Source: Apostichopus japonicus
Lineage: Eukaryota > Echinodermata > Holothuroidea > Aspidochirotida > Stichopodidae
NCBI RefSeq assembly: GCF_037975245.1
Contig: NC_092565.1
Location: 18,209,999-18,269,998 of the forward strand
Reading direction: 5' to 3'
Length of the DNA: 60,000 nucleotides
Shown: positions 22,135-34,119 of the stretch, piece by piece
Numbering within the stretch: position 1 is the stretch's first letter
Layout: every line of letters starts with the position of its first letter
Notes under the pieces: model-generated
The model's database searches: none
What the model saw: the letters and a program-made list of their open reading frames with translations, nothing else
What the model was told of the DNA's origin: nothing
Translations under genes and position numbers: made by a program

Positions 22135-25100
22135 GTAAGTATGTCTTTGAATCTTGTTTTGAAGCTGGATGGTGGGGGTGGGGGGGTGGCTGAATGAGGG
22201 AGAGGGATGCAGGCCTCATCAGACAAATGTGTATGTTTTAATATCAACTACCAATTTCCATGTTAAATTTTGGACCCTAACATATTACTGTATATTCCAA
22301 AAAAACATTGTGAGAAAATTTTGGAACATGAAACAACTTTTCAAGTTCCTGATGGCCCTGCAGGAATCCAAACTGTCAAAACAAATTAACAATACTGCTC
22401 ATTGGATTTTCTTCATTGTGTGTGTGCGAGTTTGCTATATGGTGTCATTGGTATACTGTACTGTATCTTACATATTGGTTTATATGCTCAGTGTTGTGTA
22501 TGCCTCTTTTACAGTCATGATTGTAGGATGGTATTAGATACCTGACCAAGGCAAAAGTACTGTACTGTAATAAGGGACCCTGGGCTGCATGGCCCCATAT
22601 TTTGCAAACGGTGCCCTTAGATCGCTGACAAAATGAGCCAAGAAGCATTTTTCAGAGCATTGTAGTACTCGTCCAGCCAATCAACCACACTTGACACATT
22701 TTGGACTGGGAGACATTTTTTGAAAGTAAAAGTGTTGACAAGACTTTCTGCTGAAAGTGTGAGTTGTTTTTCGGTTATGTACGTATATACAGTAGTTTCT
22801 AGGTGAACTGTACATAGTAGATGAATGATGTACAGTAAAACACAGGACACAACGTAAGTACACCTTCAGCGTACAGTATACAGTATGGATATTGTACATT
22901 AGATGATAGCAGCTCTAGAAGTGACTTTCACTGCAAATAAATCCACCTAATTTTAAACTAGCTTTGTAACAGCGTGATACAATGAGGCACATACCATGTC
23001 TGTCTCTTTAATGATATCAAAAAAAGAAAAAAGGGTGGAAAATGGTAAAAATTGCATCACAGCGAAATATGGGCCTGTGCTGTGACAGTCTTTACTGCCA
23101 TGATGTATATCTAGCAGTTGTAGGTCAAGGCATACATTACAGTACTTAATACTTGCATGCATTTGTGAGATAAACAGTAATATATATGGTAATTGTCACA
23201 TTTGTTGCAGCAACGTCATACAATGAGTCATATTCCCCATGTCTGTCTGTTTGTTGGTGAATTCCAGCGTGACTGATGGGACATTTGATAGAAAAGTTCA
23301 ACAAAGAAAGTTATATTGTTGAGAAGTGGGAGGGGGCAGAAGGCTATAAATTGCAACATTCACTTGGGCAACCCCCAGTTGGTCCATCATTGAAGAACTG
23401 TTCACATAAGTGGGTTCCTTTTTGATAGGGAGCAATTAGAGTAGCCCTGTGACTGATGGGACATTTGAGGACCACCATTTTTAGGTACGTTTAGTTAACT
23501 TGTAAGCGCTATCTCAGAATGAAAAGAATGAGTTGGGTATATACCCCTCCTGGTAGCTACTTAATGTAGCTATATCAGAGCACCACCATTGAGAGAATAT
23601 TGGCATTAACTATTTCACACAGTTGCATTTCCCTTGTGACTGATGGGACAGAAGCTCTGTGACTGATGGGACGCTATCTCCTCCAAAATTATGGCAAATT
23701 TTGTTTTGCTCTAACTTCAGTTTGCATCCACATATGGTGTCAACTAGCATTAAACTTGGGTCATCTGGGCTCTAGCCAACCATAGTCATCACAGGTAGGG
23801 CCCACTCGAGTTGGCCCATGGGGGTGTGGGTCCCCCATTGGTTTGCCATATGAGCATCCCATAGAAGCAACTGGCATATGTAGAACAGACACAGGCCCAT
23901 GGGAAAACCTGTTCCATTCCACACTTGCTGTCTCATATAGCCCCATATGACTGAGTCATGGGTGTGTGATTTGTTGGGGCCTCACTTGGAAAGCTGTTTG
24001 GGCCCATATTTGGTGAGGTATGTTGCCCATGTATGGGACTCATGTCATCCCACTTCTGTGTATCAAGTACTGACAACTGGAAAAATGAAACACAATCCAT
24101 ATGCATTTGAAACTTGCATTTTATTTATTAACAACAACAGCCTTGAAACATGCAAACATTGATAATGAACAGGATACTAATTATACAACATTGATGAAGT
24201 CATTTAAGTCACATGAGCTTTTGACAATATGCTGAGCTTAACCCTGGGCAGCAAAAGTACCGAGATACTTTCAACTGTGGATTAGGGTCCAATCTGCCCA
24301 TCATATAGTGAAAGTCTAATACAATTTTTTTGAGCCATGTTCTCCATTTTCCCCAAAATACTAAAGTGATCAATATCCCATGAGGAAAAAACCAAAACTA
24401 ATAGGCAAAGGGGCATACATATACTATAAAAAGGATCCACCTGGCCTTACCAATGATGGATTGGACCTTACATCATTGAAGTTACAGCCTAGTGGTTCTG
24501 TGGGTACTAATTCACTTGTGTGACGGGTACTCCTGTGGTGATACTGCCAACCAGGAGTGTGTTGTACAGTGCTTCAGGTTCTTTTTCCCAGATAGACCCA
24601 CCAGTTCCTTCAACTCGGCCTCCTTGTTCTGTGATCCAAGAACATTGCATTCCTCAAATTTTGGACAGAAGGTCCTGTATGCAGTGATCCAGCCCTCTCC
24701 ACAAACCTCTGTGCATGCCACTGCTGTAGATGATAATAGTTGTTATGTCATTTCTTTTTAGGAAATTAGGTATGAATGGAACGACACTATTCTTGTACTA
24801 ATACTTTTAGGCATTGCAAACTGTCCAATATAGGCTGTACTATCTGAACCATATACTGTGACTGATGGGACATTAAAATCCAAAGATCTGACATGTATAC
24901 CAATCTTGATTCAGGATAACTGTCACAGGTAAATGAACACTTCATCATGTCACCATCATGTCAGTGACACAAGCTGCTTTCAATAACATGGTCTAACAAA
25001 TTAATTTGAAGAAATATACTGTACCTGTATTCTGATTTGCGTTTTCGTTCACGTTCTCGGCGCTCTTGTTTCTGTTGTGAAGACATCTCCCACTTCTTCT

Positions 25101-28100
25101 TGTGGGCCCACTGTTTGCGGTATGCTGATTGTGATTTTTTGTATGAATCATATTTCCCCTCTGCTTTCAAACGTTCCCTCCTGTTTTGCTGTCTTTCAGC
25201 ACTGGATTTCCCCATTTTGCATTACACCACGCATGCAGCCTAATTCTGTGACTGATGGGACAGAAGTTTCAGGTTGTCTAGCACATAACCCTATACACAA
25301 TTGAAGTATCTCTGCTCATGCCAGATTAGCCCCTGAGTAGTACTAGATAGATATACCCCCAACAACAGCTGAAATCATTCTGTTGGCTTGTGACAAAAAC
25401 AAATGTTAAAAAACTGTGACTGATGGGACATGTCCACACTCATTATTTCAAGAAATCACAAAAAGACTTATATTCATATAGACACCTGTAACTTTGCAGA
25501 AGGTGAAAGGTCTCAAGGTGACTTCATACTCAGTACAAAGTTGGTCATTTCTGGAATCATGCCAACTATTAAAAGGGATATCTGAATTTTAGGACATTTT
25601 GCTAATTTTTCGTTCCCTGCAGCACTTGACGGTCAAATGCATGCTGCAGTGAGGAGAAACACGTTATAAGCCAGGTGAAACCTGTTTTGGGTAGTTTAAC
25701 TGTCATGTATATCAAATATCTCCCTCAAGTGACTGCAACCTAAAGTTGATTTTTAGTGAAAAATGCATCAATTCCATGGAATTCACCTGTTAATGATTAT
25801 GCAAATATAAATTTGCATCACAGCATAATATTTGGCCGACTCTGCGATTTGATATATATACTGTATGTACGTCAGTTCTGTGGCAGTGTGTTCTGTCATG
25901 AATATCCAGCAGAGGGTAGGTTAAGGCATACAGTACATATTACATGCATTTGTATTATTATGCATTTACTATGGTATATAACTTAACCTTATTTAATGCA
26001 GCAACATCATACAGTGAGTCATATGCCACATGTCTGTCTGTTAGAATAATGATTATTTAAACAAAAAATGCATCACAGTGTAGTATGGGCCGACTTGGCA
26101 ACTTGACAGAAATATAAACGTCAGATCTGTGGCAGTGCGTACTGTCATGAATATTCAGCAGGTAGGTCAAGACATAGTACATAATACATGCATGTGTGAG
26201 ACATACTGTACAGTATATTGGTGGTTTACATTCACTACTGTACAGTGAGTTAGCTCTTTGGGTGGCTGGTCAAATTGTTAAGAATTCTTTCTGGTTGTCC
26301 CTTGGACAATCAGGAATAACAGAACTGTATTATTTGGTTGTCATTTGGTTCCTTCGAAGAATTGTAAAAAATTATTAACACAGAATGGTCAATCTTTACC
26401 GTACACTATAGCAGAGATTCGTAGGGTTTGGTGAATAGAACACCAACTTTGGGCCAGTAAAACTCCCCTTTAGGTGGACCATAGCCCACTCTTTTTTGTT
26501 TCTTTTTTTTTAACTTCAGTATCTCCAATGTGATGGAGGATGATACCAATTTATTATTTACCTATACCTGTTTGGGGATATTAAGTTATGTAATTATGCA
26601 AATCTGACTCTGATGTCAGCAACTAGTCGTCTGCCGAACGACCTCCAAAGCTGAAGGTTCTTTTTTATCCAAAACAGAAATTTTGCTGTTGCGGATGACC
26701 GTTAATAATTTCCACTGGGTAGATACCCGGTTTTGAATGTTTACTATGAACCGACTTAACATGTACTTTAGAGGACACAGTTATCACATGCAATAATTCT
26801 GTACTCTTTGCAGTGCCCATTGGTCGAAACCAGCCTCTCAAGGCAGAAAGCCCAAAGTGGAAAAGTGATATCCCTTTGACGAGAGGACAACTCAAAAGTA
26901 AGAGAGATGAATTTTGGGAGACGGCACCAGCCTTTGAAGGGCGGAAAGAGATCTGGGATGCTCTCAGGGGTGCTGCCCAGGAACTAGAGAACGGAGAGCA
27001 TGCCCTTTCTCAAGCCATCGTAGACGGTGCAAGCATAACCTGTCCAAACGGTGAGATTAACTCTCCAGGTCATGAAAACTTAAAGCAGCTTGGTTCCATT
27101 TATTTAAACCAACTTTTATACAATAAGAACATATTCTACTTTCTGTCAGAGTTTCGCTCATATTACTGAGGCTTTATTCAGCAGAAATGTCATGAGGTGC
27201 TGTATTCTCCATTGTCCCAGACTGGATAAATAAAACTGCTGTAACTATTTCAAGGGGAACTGTCAAAGAGAAATTTTGCCTGATTCTTAATTTGTAAGCT
27301 GTAGACCACTTTATACCTGGGCCTTCTTAAGTACAGATGATCCCTGGAAAGTGTTATTGTATACATGTAATGTCTAGGCATAGCATTGTGGTTGGGTTCA
27401 CTGGTATTGTCCGAACCGAATAAACACCGAATAACAAAATATATCGTGCTGACCTCTATGTTTAAGCAAACACCAGCAACATTTAATCCAACTCACGAAA
27501 GAGTTACTTTACTTTCAATGAAGTGATTTCCAAGAGTATACTATAAATACACTGTAAGCAACAGTTATGAATTGCCACTGCCATGAAGAATTGTACATAA
27601 TGTATGAGTAAATCAGGAACAGAAAACCCTGACTCCGAATTTCAGAAATGAAATTTGAAATAGAAAGGTCAAAGAAATGGTTGGTTACAAGCAGAATCAA
27701 CCAACAACCACAAAATTACAAGGAAAGAGGTGATAATGGTTTCCTTTCACTAATTATTTCCGCATTATGGAATTTTTGTGTTTTTCAGTTTAATGTTCAA
27801 CAAGTTGGTTGTAAATCAGATACTGAAAGCCAAGGAAAATATTCAAAGAGAAACGTACAGTAATAGAGTTTATATTTCATTTCCTTCCAACTGTTTCTAG
27901 CAGTTTCAGTTTTGAGAAAAGTAGAAAGATTCTGTAAACATCACAGCTGCATGGATGTGACACTTCATTGAATAGGAACCTACTGTAAATATGTCAATGA
28001 GAGGTTACATGCATTTTCCAAGAATTTAAACTACCAAAGTGAAATATTAGGTTCAATAGGATACGTTCGAGCAGAAACTGGCACCTTTGATTTCTGAAAA

Positions 28101-29674
28101 TTTAATGAGCTTTATTCTCAACTGTTTTATTGCTCTGTTTTGCCATGATCAAGACATCAAATATCAGTCAGGAAGTCCTTTATAAACTCATCTAGCAAAT
28201 GTACACAGTATATATTCTATAGTGGATTGTTTGTCTATATCTAGTCATACAGTACCTGGGACTTAGTATGAAAGATTTATCTTGGAAGACTTTCCAGAGA
28301 CCTTAAGTAAATAATAATAATTCAAAATTTTGCCTGCGTAGATCGACTGCTTTGGCACACTGTCTTTAGTTTAACATCTTGGTTAAAGATGTAATCCCTG
28401 TCAATCTAATAGTTCAGGTTATTCCATGTGAAAAATACTTAACCAAGTTACAAATTAAACCGTGCTGGAGAAAATAGGTTATATATGGATGACTTATTGT
28501 AAGGCTGAGGTCCCATATGTTACATGTTAAAGTACACTATTGTATGACTGAAGTCTCTGATAACATGGCTGCTAAAGATTGTCTTGTCAGAGAGACTTGC
28601 TTTTGCACACTGTTCAAACTACGTCTGTCTGGTTTGTACAGTAGATTATTAGCTCTCCCGTTGAAGATAAAGCATTCTTATCTACTTTCAAAACCTTGCT
28701 TTCTTTCTGTCTGTGCAGGTTTGTGCAAAAATGTCTTTCTGTTGTCTTGTATGTATGTTTGTGTTTGTTTGATTAAGTACTTGTTGTTTTTATTTTTTTA
28801 TGAGTATTGTTATGCTTTACTTGTTATGACATGAGAATGCCCTTGAATGATTGACCTGTCATAGTTTGTTGAGATTTTGTAAGTTTTTGAAATATATCTC
28901 AGTGAGGTTATTACTTGGAATACTTGTTCTTTGCATCCAATGCAGAAATCATGACGTCTAGACGTGAAGTGTGCAAGAGCTTAGGCTCTTGATGATACTT
29001 CAGGGCACTAAGCTTCAGTTTTTTCTACAGAATAGCAGCAGTTTCCTTTGTACTGCAAATGTTTAGCCATCTGGACTCAAATCACTACTGTATACAGTAT
29101 TGATCTTAGTATACAATTATTGGTTGAAGTGTTTATTAACAATAACAGAACATGTCAATGAAAATTGCCAAAAAACACGATTTCATAACGATATTAAAAA
29201 TGGGTCATAAGTACTGTATTTCTCAAATGTCTATACCAATAGCATACCATCTGAACATTTTTTCTCGTTTTCCCTATAATTTCAGGAACATTAACAGACT
29301 GCTACGACGAGTTAGGAAATAGATATGTACTACCAGTGTATTGCCTTAGTCCACCCATCAATTTAGTGGAGGAGTCCATCGAATCGGACGTCATCGATCC
29401 CGAACCCGCGTCAGACGGCGTCGACATGAACATCAAGCTGCGTCTGTCGACGGGGAAGGACATTAAATTGGTCGTGCGTTCAACGGACACAGTGTTTCAA
29501 ATAAAGAAGCGGCTCCTCAAAGAGGAAGGCGTGGACCCTACCCAGCAGAGGTGGTACTTTTCGGGGAAACTCCTCCCGAACAAAACACGAATTGAAGATG
29601 CAAATATCCCGAAAGGATTCATCGTGCAGGTGATTATCACACTGCCGGAACCGCCTCCACCTGTGGATGGTTGA
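22062..29674 (+). CDS. UBTD2: Ubiquitin domain-containing protein, UBTD1/UBTD2 family (complete, three exons)
   Basis: UBTD proteins are small cytoplasmic or membrane-associated adaptors that bind E2 ubiquitin-conjugating enzymes and shuttle ubiquitin; this is family knowledge. Coding exons are 22062-22134, 26814-27050 and 29286-29674, with GTAAGT and GTGAGA donors and TTTGCAG and TTTCAG acceptors; phases join exactly to give 232 codons plus TGA (human UBTD2 has about 234). The protein starts [13 protein letters not shown]; Gly2 and Cys4 suit myristoylation and palmitoylation. Exon 2 carries the family signature [30 protein letters not shown]. Exon 3 begins [20 protein letters not shown] and then encodes a ubiquitin-like fold, about residues 150-225 ([30 protein letters not shown]). 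It resembles UBTD2 slightly more than UBTD1, but in an invertebrate it may be the single ancestor of both. Confidence 0.95.
22135..22974. other. UBTD intron 1, left part
   Basis: No element is recognised here apart from frequent TACTGTA words. The remaining part of this 4.7-kb intron holds the repeats and ORF listed below. Confidence 0.5.
22975..23255 (+). repeat. Dispersed ~200-bp repeat, copy 1
   Basis: Contains GCATCACAG, a GCCTGTGC/GGCAGTG stretch, TAGGTCAAGGCATACA, CATGCATTTGT and GCAGCAACGTCATACA, in the same order as two copies at 25810-26035 and 26070-26215. Similarity is moderate, so the copies are old. The copies lie on both sides of the motif block at 23269-25430. Confidence 0.7.
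23760..24060 (+). repeat. Segment rich in GGCCCATATGG/CCCATGGG words
   Basis: Short, partly palindromic words (CCCATGGG, CCCATATG, TTGGCCCATG) recur on both strands. It appears to be a degenerate low-complexity repeat; nothing coding is recognised. Confidence 0.4.
24512..24718 (-). CDS. Possible terminal exon of an unrecognised ORF in the motif block
   Basis: A minus-strand frame reads [20 protein letters not shown] and on to a stop (about 68 residues, five cysteines), preceded by an ATCTACAG acceptor-like sequence. It could belong to the same unit as the basic ORF at 25025-25215, but the phase at the best acceptor does not match that exon's donor, so they may be unrelated or missing an exon between them. 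Confidence 0.2.
   Translation of the reverse strand, partial: ACTEVCGEGWITAYRTFCPKFEECNVLGSQNKEAELKELVGLSGKKNLKHCTTHSWLAVSPQEYPSHK
25025..25215 (-). CDS. Basic, coiled-coil-like ORF start exon, unrecognised protein
   Basis: It starts [20 protein letters not shown] and continues with a highly charged K/R/E/Q-rich helix for 63 codons, ending at a CAG/GTACAG donor. Short proteins with an SAERQ..RERLKA opening recur in invertebrate genomes as unnamed, often repeat-associated ORFs (recollection only). It lies inside the seven-copy motif block, opposite to the host UBTD gene, and one motif copy (25247) sits just upstream of its start codon. I do not know its function; it may be part of a mobile element. 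Confidence 0.45.
25810..26215 (+). repeat. Dispersed ~200-bp repeat, copies 2 and 3
   Basis: Two adjacent copies (about 25810-26035 and 26070-26215) of the repeat at 22975-23255. Shared words include TTGCATCACAG, GTCATGAATAT, CAGCAG..TAGGT and CATGCATT/CATGCATG. Confidence 0.7.
27051..29285. other. UBTD intron 2
   Basis: 2.2 kb with a clear GTGAGA donor and TATAATTTCAG acceptor. I see no mobile element, RNA gene or additional exon inside it. Confidence 0.6.
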
Positions 29675-32600
29675 TGTAGGTGATACACTAGACAATGTTT
29701 TAGCCTCTTGATTCATCGGGAGAGAGATTTGTATATTCCGTAGCCGTTATGACAGAGGAGAAAGATGAGGAAGAGGAGGAGGGAGAAGAATGAACTGGTG
29801 TATTCAACTCATTATTTATCCTCCACAGGGTCAGGTAGTATCTTACTTCTTCATGGACGTCAGAAATTTTTAGAACATTTTGGGTTTCTCCTGGTTGCTC
29901 GCTAGCGGGAAGTGTCTTCAGAAATGGGGTCCGAAGGAAATTAGACATAACAAGGATGAAACATGTGCCGTGACATGTGCCGTAATATCTTCTCAAGATC
30001 CTTGTGGGATTATCTGTTGATTAAACCGTTAAAAGCATCATCAGCTGACGTTTCTAATCCTCGTCAAGCATATAAATCATGAGACACCTCGGATGGATTG
30101 CTTCCAGAGTCGACCCCTCCCAGGGGTCGGATAGCGTAACTCTTATTGCAGACGCATTCACAGTTTGCCATTTGGTATTTGATAAGACAGCACAAAGCCA
30201 TTGCATAATCTGCTTCTCTTCTCTTCAACGATAGATTCACAATGCCCTTTCGTACCGACAATTCTACTCACTTTTGTTCATGTTGGCCTACTTTGTTTAT
30301 CACAAGTTGTGCAAACTACTTAAAGTTCATATTATTCACTTATTGAATATAAACAATTGTGACTCATTAACATATCTATCATCGGAAATAGTCCTCCTCA
30401 CACCAAGAAAAGGGCACAAGAACAGTTAATCACTGCAAACAAAGAAACCCTTTGTTTTAGTTTTGTAGAAGTTAAAAAGATCATGTATCGTGTCTTTCAG
30501 TGATTACAAAGTCAACGTGGAGTTTCAAGAAGTTATCAAATTGTCTCATACTGTTATTGTCAAGTAGTGTGTCGGTAAAATGTGTCTCACATTTTGTTTT
30601 TCCTTTGGTGATACAACCTACAACAGTTCCCTTTTCCTCGTTTTCAGAAATGCCGAGAGACATTTGTCCCTAGAGACAGTTGGCTCCTAATATGCAAACC
30701 AGTGAGGCCAGAAATATGCATTATAATTAATAGGATAAAAGGCAATATTAAATGTTGATCATAAACAAAAGGAAAGGTCCATAGGGAGAACTTGAAAAGG
30801 TTCAAAGAATTTAAAACTGGAGCATGAAACTGCTGTCAGATGTGCGCTCATATGCATTTTTTTTTATTTTTTTTCATTTATAAACCAGTTACTGTCATTC
30901 ATTGAAAATATAATCACAAAGTTAGCAAATATTAGTTCTGTTGACAATTTCTGGAAACTCTAAGCATAGAATGATTGCATATCACAGTGTGCCTTCAGAT
31001 TGTGAAAAAGTAGCCACTATGCAAGTCAGCTGTAAATGTTAAACATAATGCCTCTTTATGAATTCCCAGTTTACAATTGCTACATTATTGTCATTAATAT
31101 TCCAAACCTAATACAGGAGCATCTCAAAAAGAGAAGAAGTTGTTGTCAATATACTTAAGTTTCACACATAAGTTTGATTCTCTTTGCTTAGAAAGAATAT
31201 TGATCAATACTGGAGCTCGTCTTCTATATCTGGTGTCTACAGTGTATGCCTCAATCCTTGCATATGGTTAGTTAAATGAGATGGTGGGGAGGGGGGTGAA
31301 GGGAGGGGTGTTAGAATTGCAGAATGTCAATATTTCTGCCATATTAGTAATTCTTGAAGACTTCAGTGTAAAAGATGTTAAGCAAGATCTACAACTACTC
31401 CTTTCTGAAGTTTTCAATAGTCCTTAATACATAACTGTTGTACAGTGGGGTAGTCTTATGTAAAATACTGGTAATTTAACAAAATTGCAAAAGAATGGAC
31501 TCTGAACAAGATAAGAGGGAGGGCTAGTGATACTGTGTTACACCTTGTTTCATGTAGCCATAGCAACAACAGGTGTGACATTCCAAGATCATGTGTATGA
31601 GTAATGTCTGACATGCAGTATATCAGTGCATCTTTTCTTGTTAATTAGTTGAATATGTCAGATTCACAGAAGTACAGTTAGAAGTCCCTAGTATGTTGTA
31701 CTCAGATAGTAGTAATCCATCTATTGTACGTACTCAGAATTAAGCAGTTTCACAAATGAAGGAAAACATTTTTGGATATACCTGCTGATGAAGAAATACA
31801 ATGACTCAATTTGAGTCAGGAAGTAAAATGACATGACTAATTGATAATTTTAAAATAACCGCTCTGTCAATAAACAACTTTGTCTTGTGCCAGATATGTA
31901 AACAGACCAATGAACTAAAGTTAAAGAGGAACTGTTAAAGCAAAATCAATAAAATGAAATTGAATTTTGCAAGGTTTTTCATACCAAAAAAGTGAAACAA
32001 GTGGGTGGCTTGTGTTCCTTTATGTTGTATTGATTAGCATCTTAGGGTATTGTCTATATTGCTTACATATAATCAGAAACTCTGATTATTAAAAGCAAGT
32101 TATGTTTTATATGGATTAAATGTCTGGTGTCTGTGTGTTGACAGAGGGGGTAAGGTAAAAATCATAACAAGAACAGAACTGTAAGGAAAAAGCAAATGCA
32201 AATCTGAGACTCAGGCATGTTGTATGATTAATTGTGTACAGAGTAGATGCATAAATGAACCCCTAACTATTGTTAATTCTGAAATTCAAATTTTTACTTC
32301 TAAAGACATAAGAGAAGATGGGGGGGGGGGGGCGGTTGGTTACGCAATGTACATCTGTTGTAATGGTGAACACAGAAGGAAGAACAGTCCCAGAATTTGC
32401 TGGTATGAAAAATGGCATTCTGAAGGATAGCTGAAAGCTCTTCCACTCATCGAATGGTTGTTAGAAATGTTTACCACTAGTTCATTTAAATTCTTACTTA
32501 TCAGATAAATGATGATGAATAGATGACTTTTTATGAAGGGTCACTTCATAAAGTAATTTTAGTAAAATTAGTATAATTTGGGTGTCTCGTAGCAGAGCAG

Positions 32601-33189
32601 ACAAGGTTAACCTTTGTATTTGAAAGGAAACTTAAGCAATTTTATACGAGATAGGTGTTTTAAATGAAGTCTCTGTTATGTTCAAACACATAAATTTGCT
32701 TTTTTCCCATTTGCATTTTTTTCCTAAAAATATTATACCCACAATACTATCAAACTAATATATACGGGAGACAGAAACAGCCACAAACTGAATGTCTAAT
32801 ATTATGGAATAACCCAGATATATTTTACCAGTTATTGTATCAGTTATCAACCTCTTAGGTGCACAGCCCTGGTTCTTCCATGCAGACTAAGCCATAACCC
32901 CCCCCCAGACCCCCACCCCCCTCAGACTATGGACTTTGACCTTTAAGAATAGATCTTAATCCATTTTGATCAACTAGTTCTGTACAGCTGTGGCTGTGTG
33001 TTCCAATGTCTGGAAAATTCTCCGGAACCCACCGACGAATGATTTTCAGCGCCCACTTTTTGATTCGTGTCCAAGAGTGTGCAGACGGTGGCTCTATGCA
33101 AACCATTTTAACTTCATAGTTTCCACTCTTTATGCATTGCCACTCTGGAGTAGCAAGCAGTTGTTATCCATTTAGTAACTCTTTGCAAC
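29675..33189. other. UBTD 3' flank and intergenic DNA
   Basis: The UBTD 3' UTR must start here, but no canonical AATAAA is close to the stop codon; an ATTAAA at about 30021 is the first candidate. A purine-rich GAGGAGAAAGATGAGG tract lies at 29755-29792. No other gene is supported. Confidence 0.4.
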
Positions 33190-33900
33190 TCTATATTAGC
33201 AGGAAGCTGCTATCCAAATTAGCAGGGATCTACTTTCCAAATATCATCTCTCTGCTACTCTATAGTGACAGGAAGCTGGTATCCGATAAGCAGGAAGCTG
33301 CTATTCAAATTAGCAGGGAGCTACTTTCCAAATAGCATCTCTCTGCTACTCTATAGTGGCAGGAAGCTGCTATCCAATTAGCAGGGACCTAATAGGAAGC
33401 TGCTATCCGATTAGCAGGGAGCTGCTACCTTGGATAAGCAAGAAGCTGCTATTCAATTAGCAGGGAGCTATGTACTTTCCAAATATCATCTCTCTGCTAC
33501 TCTATAGTGGCAGGAAGCTGCTATCTGATTAGCAGGGACCTAATAGGAAACTGCTATCCGATTAGCAGGGACCTAATAGGAAGCTACTATCCGATTAGCA
33601 GGGAGCTGCTATTGGATAAGCAAGAAGCTGCTATTCAATTAGCAGGGAGCTACTTTTCAAATATCATCTCTCTGCTACTCTATAGTGGCAGGAAGCGGCT
33701 ATGCGATTAGCAGGGACCTAATAGGAAGCTGCAATCCGATTAGCAGGGAGCTGCTACCTTGGATAAGCAAGAAGCTGCTATCCAATTAGAAGGGAGCTAC
33801 TTTCCAGAAATCATCTCTCTGCTACTCTATAGTAGCAGGAAGCTGCTATCGGATTAGCAGGGAGCTGCTACCTTTGGAAATAAACAAGAAGCTGCTATGG
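33190..33900 (+). repeat. Higher-order minisatellite built from hairpin-forming AGCAGG-GCTGCT units
   Basis: Many copies of TAGCAGGGAGCTGCTA or AGGAAGCTGCTATCC variants are separated by a longer block containing TCTCTCTGCTACTCTATAGT at about 33247, 33343, 33489, 33667 and 33814. Each short unit is self-complementary (TAGCAG with CTGCTA), so single strands could fold into repeated hairpins. Confidence 0.85.
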
Positions 33901-34119
33901 TGATACAGTAACTGCTCTCACCTTGGAGGTGCAGTCAAATTAATTTTTCCTTTGAAGCCTCCATATAAAGAAATGATTTATATCCAATCATAACGTCCTA
34001 TTCAATTTTAATGAATTTGTCATGAACGAGTTAGACTTTCTCGATTTGTATAGAAAAAGTCAGTTTAGGCTGTAATGGTGTTTGACAGTTACGTATTAAC
34101 AAGCATATGTCATTAATTC
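33901..34119. other. Short intergenic stretch
   Basis: No feature recognised between the minisatellite and the unrecognised minus-strand exon pair. Confidence 0.4.

Larger units (their letters stand above)
23269..25430 (+). repeat. Block with seven dispersed copies of TGTGACTGATGGGACA
   Basis: Copies, all in the same orientation, start at about 23269 (first T absent), 23448, 23635, 23658, 24857, 25247 and 25415. Fourteen core bases, GTGACTGATGGGAC, are invariant. Spacing is irregular (23 to about 1200 bases), so this is not a tandem repeat, and the surrounding sequences differ. I did not notice the motif elsewhere in the window. Function unknown. Confidence 0.85.

Noticed and set aside
32990-33175. 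61-codon GC-rich ORF
   Set aside because: More than one frame is open across the same bases, and neither has a recognised family or clear splice sites.
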